A DNA stretch of 64,000 bases from Eggerthia catenaformis OT 569 = DSM 20559 (GTDB lineage: Bacteria > Bacillota_I > Bacilli_A > Erysipelotrichales > Coprobacillaceae): assembly GCF_000340375.1 (NCBI RefSeq), contig NZ_KB446648.1:218866-282865 (forward strand). Reading direction: 5' to 3'. The position numbers and the translations under genes are program-made. The notes beneath the pieces are model-generated. The model did not search any database. It saw nothing but the letters and a program-made list of their open reading frames with translations, and was not told where the DNA came from. Positions 35,262 through 43,289 of the stretch are shown here, piece after piece; positions within the stretch are counted from its first letter, which is position 1; the number at the start of each line of letters is the position of its first letter.

Positions 35262-35942
35262 ATGGAATTTATTTTGGATACAATTGACTTAGAAGAAATA
35301 AAAGATGGAGTGGATCATATGCCGATTACCGGTATTACATCAAATCCGACAATTGTTAAAAAAACATCACCAAAAGATTTTTTTGAACACATGAGAACAA
35401 TTAGAAAAGTGATAGGGAGAGAAAGAAGTCTGCATATCCAGCTGGTTGCTTTAAAATCAGAGGATATGATCAAAGAAGCATATCGTCTTTTTAAAGAAGT
35501 AGATGAAGATGTTTATGTAAAGATTCCAACGACATATGAAGGTGTTAAAGCAATGAAGCTTCTTAAAGAAGAAGGAAGGAATGTAACTGCAACAGCTGTT
35601 TATACAACTATGCAGGCTTATATGGCATTAGAAGCAGGTGCTGATTATATTGCTCCGTATTTTAATAGAATCTCTAACCTTGGCGGGAATCCTACAGAAT
35701 TGATTGCTGATGTTACAACACAGATTGTAGAAGGAGGATATGACTGTAAGATCTTAGCGGCAAGTTTTCATGCTTTAGGACAGGTAGAGGCAGCGTTTGG
35801 AGCAGGAGCAGAAAGTGTAACAGCTCCTTATGAGATACTAAAAACAATCTTTAATAACCCAAATATATCAAATGCGGTAGATACATTTAATAAAGACTGG
35901 TATTCTGTCTATGGAGAAAACAAAAGTATATTAGACTTATAA
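35262..35942 (+). CDS. Fructose-6-phosphate aldolase / transaldolase-like protein (FSA type)
   Basis: A 226 aa short transaldolase of the FsaA/MipB/TalC type, a class I aldolase. Schiff-base Lys87 lies in VYVKIPTTYEG, and the NPTIV and FNRISNLGGNP segments match FSA rather than full-length transaldolase. It shares an operon with the glycyl radical enzyme (11-base gap, GGAGG site). In the anhydro-sugar pathway it would split 1-deoxyfructose-6-P to glyceraldehyde-3-P and hydroxyacetone. Fructose-6-P cleavage is the known alternative activity. Confidence 0.88.
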   Translation: MEFILDTIDLEEIKDGVDHMPITGITSNPTIVKKTSPKDFFEHMRTIRKVIGRERSLHIQLVALKSEDMIKEAYRLFKEVDEDVYVKIPTTYEGVKAMKLLKEEGRNVTATAVYTTMQAYMALEAGADYIAPYFNRISNLGGNPTELIADVTTQIVEGGYDCKILAASFHALGQVEAAFGAGAESVTAPYEILKTIFNNPNISNAVDTFNKDWYSVYGENKSILDL

Positions 35943-35970
35943 AAAGAATCATACAATGATTCTTTTTATT
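35941..35970 (+). terminator. Terminator of the aldolase operon
   Basis: AAAAAGAATCAT/ATGATTCTTTTT stem with an ACA loop and a T-rich tail. Confidence 0.88.
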
Positions 35971-35971
35971 A

Positions 35972-36465
35972 GAAATAAATAATAATGACAAAGATCAGAT
36001 AGATTCTATTCCGGTGCTTATTTCAGCAGTATTAGAAGTTAAAGATATTTCTAAATATAATAAGATAATTTATACGATTATTCTTAGAAAAAACTGCCAA
36101 GAAGAGTGTTATTTAGAAGATTATTATATTATTCAATGCCTGTATTCTTTCTACAACTACTCGTTTTGAGAGCAGTATAACTGTTTTGATAGAACTTTCT
36201 TTAATATTAATAAGATTATTAAATCTCTTTATTTCTTTTGATTGTTATTTTAACCGGACTTATATTTCTATACCATATAGAATATGAGAGGAATCAGTCT
36301 ATTAAACTTTTTAATAATTATGTTAAATATTATCAATATAAGGATCCTATTTATTGAAGTATTGTTGATGAATAATATTAGATTGATTATACTTTCTATT
36401 TTATAGACAGAGTACATTTTTATTTTCTTAATCCAACTATTTTAGATAAGCTAAAAAAGAAATAA
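35972..36465 (+). pseudogene. Decayed gene, multiple stops and frameshifts
   Basis: The 570-base gap before the AraC gene reads like a broken gene. One frame is open without a start codon for 66 codons (to TGA 36167-36169; contains DSIPVLISAVLEVKDISKYN). Other frames then continue plausibly with a membrane segment (LLIVILTGLIFLYH), a soluble part (IEYERNQSIKLFNNYVKYY), and an end at TAA 36463-36465 (YFIDRVHFYFLNP), separated by stop codons. The original product cannot be named. It was probably a small membrane protein with a soluble domain. Confidence 0.45.
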
Positions 36466-36542
36466 TCAACTTTTTCTAATCTAGAAAGATTAATAAAATA
36501 ATAAAAAGATACTGATAGAATGAAAAAAAGGAGGAGTGATTC

Positions 36543-37352
36543 ATGGATCAGTATCTTTATTTTCCAATACATCTTAGTCATATTGAACATCTTTCTCAGT
36601 TTACTGAATTAATAGAACACTACAAACAGGATTTAAAAATTGTTCTTCCTAAGAATATTACTTTAAATTTTAAAGAAAATCATCATAAAAGAACCATACA
36701 TGCTAATGATTTTTATATTATTAATCAGAATATCTCTTATAAATTTTATCCTAATTATAAAAAGAAAGCATATTATGGTCTTATTTTGTTTATTAATGAA
36801 TACTATATTAATGAAAATTTGCGTTATGCTCATCAGTATACTATCAGACAGCCAAATGATCATTTTAGAGAACTAATCTTTGATGAAATTAATAAGATTA
36901 TCAGTATTTATCATAAGAATGATGAATTTATAATATTTAGATTAAAAGAACATGTAGATAGGCTTCTTTATCACTTATATTCAAAGTATGGAGAAAAAAA
37001 GGAAGAAAGCTCACAGATTAAAAAAGAAGAGATTATAGATGAAGTTATTAATTTTTTGAATATTTATTATAAAGAAGATCTTTCATTATCACAGTTAGCT
37101 TATCTTTTTAATATTTCTAAAAGCTACTTGTCTTTTCTTTTTAAAGAAAAGACAGAGCTGACAATGAAACAGTATTTAACGAATATTAGAATTTTATATG
37201 CAGCTTTAGAATTAAATCAAAGTCAGCATACAATTTTAGAGACAGCTTTAAATAATGGTTTTAAGTCACTAAAGACATTCAACACAAGATTTAAAGCTTA
37301 TTATCATATGACACCTAGCGAATATAGAAAATACAGTGGACAAAATGACTAA
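36543..37352 (+). CDS. AraC family transcriptional regulator
   Basis: A 269 aa regulator. The C-terminal 100 residues carry the two AraC helix-turn-helix motifs (LSLSQLAYLFNISKSYLSFLF and the second around ILETALNNGFKSLKTFNTRF), ending with the hallmark MTPSEYRKY. The N-terminal ligand domain is divergent and very rich in Tyr, His and Asn (FYIINQNISYKF), so the effector is unknown. AAGGAGG precedes the ATG. It is placed between the glycyl radical operon and a secreted esterase gene and could control either. Confidence 0.9.
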   Translation: MDQYLYFPIHLSHIEHLSQFTELIEHYKQDLKIVLPKNITLNFKENHHKRTIHANDFYIINQNISYKFYPNYKKKAYYGLILFINEYYINENLRYAHQYTIRQPNDHFRELIFDEINKIISIYHKNDEFIIFRLKEHVDRLLYHLYSKYGEKKEESSQIKKEEIIDEVINFLNIYYKEDLSLSQLAYLFNISKSYLSFLFKEKTELTMKQYLTNIRILYAALELNQSQHTILETALNNGFKSLKTFNTRFKAYYHMTPSEYRKYSGQND

Positions 37353-37376
37353 TAAGAATAGATAAACCGGCGTGAT

Positions 37377-37400
37377 TTGAAAACGCTTTCTCATTATAAT
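37377..37400 (+). promoter_or_regulatory. Catabolite-responsive element (cre) on the esterase promoter
   Basis: TTGAAAACGCTTTCT (37377-37391) fits the cre consensus WTGNAANCGNWNNCW at every fixed position. It ends three bases before a perfect TATAAT (37395-37400). CcpA bound here would block RNA polymerase, so glucose repression of the downstream esterase is expected. Confidence 0.7.
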
Positions 37401-37421
37401 ATAAGAAAAGGAGGAAGTGTT

Positions 37422-38759
37422 ATGAGAGTAAAGAAACTATTTGCAGAGATGATAGCTTTTCTTATGGTATTAGCTACATCATCGCAGCTTGCTTTTGCAA
37501 GCAATGTCTTAACCGGTACGCAGAAAGCATATGTTGAAGGAGATGACTGGGGAGCAGCTGTTACAGGAACAGTCATTCATTTCAATAAACGTATTGACTG
37601 GCGTTCAGTGGCTAAAAAGGATTTTTCTGTTGTTGAAAATAGTCAGGACGTAACAGATAAATCACGTAAAGTTATTGCTGCCTATACTTCAGATTCATAT
37701 GGCAGAAAAGTACGTTATAATTCTTATTATGTAACAGTCAGATTATATAGTTCTCCTAGAGACGGTAGTGCATTCCACTGGAATGCTACGGCATTTCGTA
37801 ATGAATGGGTAAAGAATTATTCACTGAAAGTACAGCTGACTTCCGGTAATACACTAACAAGTAACGGTAGAAGGTATAGCTTATTAAATGTAACTCCATC
37901 TATTGATATGATGACTGACCGGATCATACCTCAACTTGATTACTGGGATTTAGATTTGACTTATAAAGCATCTGATGGAACACAGTATCGTTATGCACAG
38001 TATGTTCCTAAGAGAGATAATAAAAAGAATGCTTTAGTAATCTGGCTTCATGGCGGTGGAGAAGGCGGAACTGATACAACAATTCCATTACTTGCGAATA
38101 AAGTTACTGCATATTCAAGTAAAAAGTTCCAGTCATATTTTAAAGGTGCTTATATTCTTGTTCCTCAGACACCAACATTCTGGATGGAATCAGTAAATGG
38201 CGGTTCTACTACAGGACAAACAGCTGCTAAGTTTGAAAAGAGTCTCTTTGAGTTTATTAAGAAATATGTTAAAAATCATAAGGATATTGATCCAAATAGA
38301 GTTATTATTGGCGGATGTTCAAACGGCGGATATATGACAATGAATCTGATTATGAAACATCCAAAATATTTTGCCGCTGCTTATCCAATTTGTGAAGGAT
38401 ATGCTGATAAGTATATTACAAACAAGCAACTGAAAAAGATTGTTAATATGCCTATCTGGTTTACTTATGCTAAGACTGATACAACATTAGATCCTAAGAT
38501 CTATTCAGAACCAACAATTAAGAGATTAAAGAAGTTGGGTGCCGGAAATATTCATGTATCAGCATATAAAGATGTTCATGACACAACAGGACGTTTCTAT
38601 GGCATAGAAGGAAATCCGACAGTATTATCAGATACTAAGACATCAGTCCCATATGAATATTCAGGGCATTGGTCATGGATTTATTATGATAATAATAAGA
38701 ATCATGAAGGATGGTTAAACTGTTGGAAATGGATGTCTAGACAAAGAGCACATCATTAA
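37422..38759 (+). CDS. Secreted alpha/beta-hydrolase esterase or peptidase
   Basis: A 445 aa exported protein of the COG4099-like 'predicted peptidase'/feruloyl-esterase type. A signal peptide ends near residue 27 (FLMVLATSSQLAFASN). The region to about 190 is a beta-rich, Ig-like accessory domain. The catalytic domain has an oxyanion loop in WLHGGGEGG and nucleophile Ser300 in GGCSNGGYM; the Asp is probably in TYAKTDTTLD and the His in the C-terminal HDTTGRF or SGHWSW segment. The ATG at 37422 is chosen because it follows AAAGGAGG; an in-frame extension from 37377 would cover the promoter. Likely substrate: plant or host polysaccharide esters, by inference. Confidence 0.82.
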   Translation: MRVKKLFAEMIAFLMVLATSSQLAFASNVLTGTQKAYVEGDDWGAAVTGTVIHFNKRIDWRSVAKKDFSVVENSQDVTDKSRKVIAAYTSDSYGRKVRYNSYYVTVRLYSSPRDGSAFHWNATAFRNEWVKNYSLKVQLTSGNTLTSNGRRYSLLNVTPSIDMMTDRIIPQLDYWDLDLTYKASDGTQYRYAQYVPKRDNKKNALVIWLHGGGEGGTDTTIPLLANKVTAYSSKKFQSYFKGAYILVPQTPTFWMESVNGGSTTGQTAAKFEKSLFEFIKKYVKNHKDIDPNRVIIGGCSNGGYMTMNLIMKHPKYFAAAYPICEGYADKYITNKQLKKIVNMPIWFTYAKTDTTLDPKIYSEPTIKRLKKLGAGNIHVSAYKDVHDTTGRFYGIEGNPTVLSDTKTSVPYEYSGHWSWIYYDNNKNHEGWLNCWKWMSRQRAHH

Positions 38760-38763
38760 TAAT

Positions 38764-38784
38764 AAAAAGCTTTCCTAGTTATAT
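38764..38784. terminator. Left half of a bidirectional terminator split by the IS
   Basis: AAAAAGCTTTC-CTAGT (38764-38779) is the left arm. Its partner ACTAG-T-GAAAGCTTTTT lies at 40259-40275 on the far side of the insertion. Joined, they make an 11+5 bp stem with one bulged T and a TATAT loop. Confidence 0.75.
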
Positions 38785-38821
38785 TGATATGTACCCAGAA
38801 TTCTGGACACATATTTATGAG

Positions 38822-39622
38822 CTAGGCTGAACACATGGATGTTATCCTGTATTTTACAGGTGGCATCCATTTTGTTTTCGCCTGAATTCTTTTGTTGTTA
38901 TAATAATCTATATACTCTGCAACAGCCTTCGAGAATTCTTCAAAAGAAGAATAGTCCTTTTCATGACCATAATACATCTCGTTTTTTAACCTTCCAAAGA
39001 ATGACTCCATAATACAATTATCATAGCAATTCCCTTTTCGTGACATTGATTGGATAATTCCGTGTTCCTGTAAAATATTTCTGAAATAAGCATGTTGATA
39101 TTGCCAACCTTGATCCGAATGAAATATAAGATCTTCAACATTGGGAAACTTATCTAAAGCTCTATCCAGCATTCTTACTATCTGTTCAAGATTTGGAGTA
39201 GTTGATAAATCATATGAAACAATCTCGTTTGTATTCATGTCTAGTACCGGCGATATATAACACTTTCCCCATGAAAAATTGAACTGAGATATATCTGTTG
39301 TCCATTTCTGTAATGGTGCAGTTGTTGTGAAATCTCTATCTATTATGTTATCTGCAATCTTTCCAACTTTGCCTTTGTATGAGTGATATTTTTGCTTTGG
39401 ACGTTTTCCGGACAAGCTGGCTTCATGCATAAGACGCTGAACTCGCTTATGGTTTATCTTGTGTCCACGATTTACAAGTTCTTGATGAACTCGTCTTACT
39501 CCGTATCTACGTTTGTTCTCTTCAAAAATACTTTTGATTTCTTCTAGTAATTCTTGATTACGTTCAGCAACAACATCTTTTCTGTTAAGTTCAAAATAAT
39601 AGGTAGATTTAGCCATAGGCAC
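38822..39622 (-). CDS. IS150-type transposase OrfB (DDE domain)
   Basis: The 266 aa listed here start at an in-frame GTG, but the frame is open further upstream (peptide IKELRKNGYKLKYLLKAVP), so OrfB is made as the OrfAB fusion. The rve integrase core shows the DDE triad: Asp in WTTDISQF, Asp in IFHSDQGWQYQ and Glu in DNCIMESFFGRLKNE. Upstream lies the HTH_21 region (YGVRRVHQELVNRGH). The C-terminus ends within 35 bases of the left inverted repeat. Confidence 0.93.
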   Translation of the reverse strand: MPMAKSTYYFELNRKDVVAERNQELLEEIKSIFEENKRRYGVRRVHQELVNRGHKINHKRVQRLMHEASLSGKRPKQKYHSYKGKVGKIADNIIDRDFTTTAPLQKWTTDISQFNFSWGKCYISPVLDMNTNEIVSYDLSTTPNLEQIVRMLDRALDKFPNVEDLIFHSDQGWQYQHAYFRNILQEHGIIQSMSRKGNCYDNCIMESFFGRLKNEMYYGHEKDYSSFEEFSKAVAEYIDYYNNKRIQAKTKWMPPVKYRITSMCSA

Positions 39623-39639
39623 AGCTTTAAGGAGATACT

Positions 39640-40209
39640 TTAATTTGTATCCATTCTTGCGGAGTTCTTTGATGATTGCTGCTTTTTCGCCTTGAGTCGC
39701 GCAGCTTCCTTTTCTTCTCTCAAGGCGATCTCTTTTTTTATTACTTCTATTTCTGCTTTCATATATTCGTTTTCAGCTCTTAATCTGATTAATTCTTCAT
39801 ATTCAGATTCATTTGGTTTTGGTGGTTTTCTAGTACCTATTTTTTTCATATCCGGATTCTTTGATTTTCGACCTTTCTTTTTATTGATAAGTCCATTATA
39901 ACCAAAAATCTTATATTTGCGAACCCACTGATATAACATACCATCACTAATTCCAGCATTAAATGCCACTGATTTGTATGATTCACCTGCAATCACTTTA
40001 GCCACAAGTTCAAGTTTAGCTTCCGGAGTCCAATTTTTGTTGTGAGCCTTATGGCGAAGAGCATCCGATCCGTTTGCCTCTTCAATTCGAACCCATTCTC
40101 TAACCTTATTTCGAAAGATTTTGGTATCGATCCCCTCAGGAGTATCAGGATAAATTCCTTGATAATACATTTCAACACATTTTTTCTTAAATTCATAGCT
40201 ATAACGCAT
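39640..40209 (-). CDS. IS150-type transposase OrfA
   Basis: DNA-binding subunit, 189 aa from the ATG at 40209, which follows AAGGAGGG. It carries two helix-turn-helix regions (around YSYEFKKKCVEMYYQG and SVAFNAGISDGMLYQWVRKY) and ends in a long charged coiled coil (RAENEYMKAEIEVIKKEIALREEKE) that matches OrfA of the IS150 group. A five-A slippery run plus G on the minus strand (plus-strand 39682-39688) lies where the orfB frame becomes open, so a -1 programmed frameshift to OrfAB is expected there. Confidence 0.92.
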   Translation of the reverse strand: MRYSYEFKKKCVEMYYQGIYPDTPEGIDTKIFRNKVREWVRIEEANGSDALRHKAHNKNWTPEAKLELVAKVIAGESYKSVAFNAGISDGMLYQWVRKYKIFGYNGLINKKKGRKSKNPDMKKIGTRKPPKPNESEYEELIRLRAENEYMKAEIEVIKKEIALREEKEAARLKAKKQQSSKNSARMDTN

Positions 40210-40282
40210 AAAAATACCCTCCTTACTGATTGTCCAGTAAAGAGGGTACATATCATATACTAGTGAAAGCTTTTTAAATATA

Positions 40283-41050
40283 TTAATATTCAGTTGTTTT
40301 ATATTTAATTAAATACTGATAATAGAGAATCATATGAAGATAAAAATGAGGCATAAAAAAGTAATTAATCATAGTTGTGTAAATAATACCCAGTATGGTA
40401 GAAAAATAAGCAGGAAGATAAATTTGAATGACACCTATAAAGATAGCGAAAATAATAGGAAAAATAAGAGATTTTAAGGCAATGCTAAACAATGTTCCTG
40501 TTTCATTTTTTGTGAGTGCCCATGATCTTTTTAAAAGACTGATTGCATTATGATCACCTAATTTAAATAAATAAGGAAATACAGATAATCTTAATATGAT
40601 ATAAATAATAACAACAATACTAAAAACAGTAAAAGGAATCATTAGTAAAATAATACTTTCAAAGCTATTAAATAATAAACCTAAAAATATAGGGGTTAAA
40701 ATACAGAAAACAGGACAAACAGTAATAATAAAAGCAAGAAAGTAAACAGCAAGAAGATCTGTGAAATGATCACGTATTTCTATTAAATAATCTTTCCTGT
40801 TTTTTGAATTGGATTCAATAATATCGGTACCATGACTATAAGCTGCATAGCCAAAGGGCATTACAAGTATTTCAAGGATAATAAAGATAATTGAAAAAAG
40901 AATATTTTCAGTATTATTCTTTCTATAAAAAATAATACCAGGTAAATACTGGATAAGGGCACAAATGATAAGGGTTGTCAGAAAACTGATTCTAATACTC
41001 TGATTAGATAATAATTCTGAAGCTTTTCTTTTTAGCTGATCAAAATTCAT
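40283..41050 (-). CDS. DUF975-like integral membrane protein
   Basis: A 255 aa protein with about six hydrophobic segments (near 22-42, 45-70, 100-125, 128-155, 195-215, 218-245). The loop RSWALTKNETGTLFSIAL (about residues 178-195) is typical of DUF975/GlyP-membrane-type proteins, in which two such repeats occur. The function is unknown. It follows the DeoR-type gene by nine bases on the same strand and probably shares its transcript. Its terminator was the hairpin now split by the IS. Confidence 0.75.
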   Translation of the reverse strand: MNFDQLKRKASELLSNQSIRISFLTTLIICALIQYLPGIIFYRKNNTENILFSIIFIILEILVMPFGYAAYSHGTDIIESNSKNRKDYLIEIRDHFTDLLAVYFLAFIITVCPVFCILTPIFLGLLFNSFESIILLMIPFTVFSIVVIIYIILRLSVFPYLFKLGDHNAISLLKRSWALTKNETGTLFSIALKSLIFPIIFAIFIGVIQIYLPAYFSTILGIIYTTMINYFFMPHFYLHMILYYQYLIKYKTTEY

Positions 41051-41059
41051 AATAATCTC

Positions 41060-41812
41060 CTAAGATTCAATAATTGTTATAGTTTTTGATAAAAAATAAT
41101 CTTTGTATTCATTAGAAATAAATTTATCAGTAATAATTTTAGAAATTCTTGATAAAGCAATAAGATTAACAGTTCCCTGTAAACCGAACTTTTCACTTTC
41201 TGTAACGATAATAACTTCTTTTGCTTGTTTAGACATATCTTTTACAGTTTCACTTCTTAAATAATCTTTGCCTGTAAATCCTGACTGCTTTGTAAAGCCA
41301 TCAGTACCAATAAATAATTTATCAACAAAGAAATGTGATACATTTTCTCTAGTAAGAGGTCCTACCATTACCTGTGATTCTTTTTGGTATTGTCCTCCTA
41401 AAAGAATAAGAGAAAGACTTTCTTTTCTAACATAATCACAAATAAAAGCCGAATTAGTAATAATAGTAATATCTTTACGATGAACAGCTAATGCTTTAGC
41501 AACCAATGCACAGCAAGATCCGGATTCAATCATTACAGTTTCACCATCTTTTACATTTTCAATAGCTTTTAAAGCAATCATCTGTTTTTCATTATAATGA
41601 TAAGCAAGTCTGGTATTCAGATCATCATTATTATTAAGTCTGGCAAAACCATGCTCTCTAATAATCATATTCTCAGCTTCTAAAAAAGTAAGATCTTTTC
41701 TGATTGTCACCTGAGAAACTTTAAAGAGTTCAGCAAGTCTGACTACTTCTACTTTTTGATGCTTTAGTAAATATTCTAATATTTTAGTTTGTCTCTGATT
41801 CATATTTCCCAC
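41060..41812 (-). CDS. DeoR/GlpR family transcriptional repressor
   Basis: A 250 aa regulator of sugar metabolism genes. The N-terminal helix-turn-helix (VVRLAELFKVSQVTIRKDLTFLE) is of the DeoR type, and the C-terminal sensor domain of the ISOCOT fold begins near residue 75, with conserved GSCCALVAKAL and FIGTDGF segments that bind phosphorylated sugars. No catabolic operon follows; only the DUF975-like gene does. One of the window's sugar-phosphate loci, such as the glycyl radical operon 8 kb away, could be a target, but that is inference. Confidence 0.9.
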   Translation of the reverse strand: MGNMNQRQTKILEYLLKHQKVEVVRLAELFKVSQVTIRKDLTFLEAENMIIREHGFARLNNNDDLNTRLAYHYNEKQMIALKAIENVKDGETVMIESGSCCALVAKALAVHRKDITIITNSAFICDYVRKESLSLILLGGQYQKESQVMVGPLTRENVSHFFVDKLFIGTDGFTKQSGFTGKDYLRSETVKDMSKQAKEVIIVTESEKFGLQGTVNLIALSRISKIITDKFISNEYKDYFLSKTITIIES

Positions 41813-41908
41813 CTATCGTTAGAGTAGCATAGTTAATTATAAAATACAAATATTACTTTCATCTGTAATTAGATTCTCTTTTGAAGTTAGAAAAAGAAAT
41901 AACGATAG
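41813..41908. repeat. Distant inverted repeat upstream of the DeoR-type gene
   Basis: CTATCGTTA (41813-41821, right before the start codon) and TAACGATAG (41900-41908) are perfect 9-base inverted copies 78 bases apart. Their position on both sides of the gene's promoter region would suit a looping autorepressor. Confidence 0.35.
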
Positions 41909-42157
41909 TAAAGAAAATTAAAACCTGATATACTGTTAATCATATAGAAGATAATAGGTTATTAAAGGTAAGGAATTTAATAGAAAATTTTTAATTTTTA
42001 TCAATGTCTTTATATTTATGTGGCTTTATCCCATGAAAAATATAATAAAGAGATAGCGTAATTATCAGATCATTTGTTGCAGCTAATATTTGTTTCTAAA
42101 ATTTTTCTTTATTTAAAAGGATGTTTAGATAATAAGAAATTCCAATACAAATTAAAT
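41909..42157. other. Non-coding gap with no clear gene
   Basis: This stretch is AT-rich. One frame (about 41995-42246) gives protein-like peptide (FVSKIFLYLKGCLDNKKFQY) but contains a stop and has no start, so a decayed gene is possible. I see no RNA motif that I recognise. Confidence 0.3.
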
Positions 42158-42211
42158 ATCACCGACTATTGCAGTGGATCCATAAAATTGGATATTACAA
42201 TAGCCGGTGAT
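42158..42211. terminator. Long hairpin at the 3' end of ispG
   Basis: ATCACCGACTATTG pairs with CAATAGCCGGTGAT (one A-C mismatch), and the 26-base interior contains ATCC/GGAT. It ends three bases after the ispG stop on the minus strand. The T-run is weak, so it is either a terminator or a small palindromic repeat. Confidence 0.5.
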
Positions 42212-42214
42212 TTA

Positions 42215-43288
42215 TTAGTAAGAGACTCTTTCTTTTACCAGCTTTAGTATTTCTTTTTGCAGTTCTTCAAGCATATGCTCTTCTTTAACACGTCTGATAA
42301 TTTCGCCATTCTTGATCAGAAGCCCTTCACCAACTCCGCCGGCAATGCCAATATCAGCATTTTTAGCTTCTCCCGGACCATTAACAGCACATCCCATAAT
42401 TGCTACAGTTATATCTGTATGGACGTTTTCTTCCAGCCATTTTTCCATTTTTTGAGCAATAGGGATCATATTATATTGAATACGACCACAGGTAGGACAG
42501 GAAACAAGAGTTGGAATATTATGAATAAGATTAAGCTCTTTTAATAAGATTTTAGCAACTCTTATTTCTTCTACAGGTTCATCGCTTAAAGATACTCTGA
42601 TTGTGTCACCAATACCTTGATATAAGAGAGTACCAATACCTAAGGCACTTTTTACTGTACCGCCTAATGCGGTTCCTGCTTCAGTGACTCCTATATGTAA
42701 AGGATAAGGGAATGTTTCACTGGCAAGCTTATAAGCTTCAATAGTCAAAAGTGTATGTGATGATTTTAAAGAAATCACAATATCATGAAAATCTAAATCT
42801 TCAAGTATCTTAACATGTCTTTGAGCACTTTCAACCATACCTTGAGCCGTTGGCTTACCATATTTATTAAGGATATCTTTTTCTAATGATCCGCCATTAA
42901 CACCTATTCTAATAGGAATATGCTTTTCTTTACATGCTTCAACAACAGCTTTTGTTTTTTCTACCGAACCAATATTACCGGGATTAATTCTAATTTTATC
43001 AATTCCTGATTGGATGGCAGTTAAAGCAAGACGGTAATCAAAATGAATATCAGCAATCAAAGGAATAGAAATCTGTTCCTTAATATCTTTAATAGCTTTA
43101 GCATCTATCTGATCAAATACAGCTACCCTGACTAATTCACATCCTGCTTTTTCTAAAGCATGAATTTGTCTGACTGTTGCTTCTATGTCCTTAGTTTTAG
43201 TATTACACATACTTTGAATGACTACATGATCATTACCGCCGATAGTCAATGGTCCAACATGAACACTGCGTGTCTGATTTCTAAGCAT
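42215..43288 (-). CDS. ispG: 4-hydroxy-3-methylbut-2-en-1-yl diphosphate synthase (IspG)
   Basis: Fe-S enzyme of the MEP pathway that reductively opens MEcPP. It has 357 aa from the ATG at 43288, which follows GGAGG; an upstream in-frame ATG would lie inside pepF. The C-terminal cluster ligands are in SCPTCGR and in [18 protein letters not shown], and the TIM barrel begins with [20 protein letters not shown]. It follows pepF by one base. ispH is located 13 kb away in the same window. Confidence 0.94.
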   Translation of the reverse strand: MLRNQTRSVHVGPLTIGGNDHVVIQSMCNTKTKDIEATVRQIHALEKAGCELVRVAVFDQIDAKAIKDIKEQISIPLIADIHFDYRLALTAIQSGIDKIRINPGNIGSVEKTKAVVEACKEKHIPIRIGVNGGSLEKDILNKYGKPTAQGMVESAQRHVKILEDLDFHDIVISLKSSHTLLTIEAYKLASETFPYPLHIGVTEAGTALGGTVKSALGIGTLLYQGIGDTIRVSLSDEPVEEIRVAKILLKELNLIHNIPTLVSCPTCGRIQYNMIPIAQKMEKWLEENVHTDITVAIMGCAVNGPGEAKNADIGIAGGVGEGLLIKNGEIIRRVKEEHMLEELQKEILKLVKERVSY

Positions 43289-43289
43289 A

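Larger units (their letters stand above)
38785..40255 (-). mobile_element. IS150-group IS3-family insertion sequence
   Basis: A complete 1471-base element. The ends are imperfect inverted repeats starting TGATATGTACCC on both sides and sharing TGGACA further in. They are bordered by the 3-base direct repeat TAT (38782-38784 and 40256-40258). Two overlapping minus-strand frames, orfA and orfB, encode the transposase through a -1 frameshift. Both frames are intact, so the element may be active. Confidence 0.9.

Noticed and set aside
37377..37421. Longer start for the secreted esterase
   Set aside because: The extra codons would cover the cre site and TATAAT box and place residues before a complete signal peptide.
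38785..40255. Composite transposon or broken IS
   Set aside because: Only one element with intact ends, an intact frameshift pair and a 3-base target repeat is present; there is no second copy to bound a composite.
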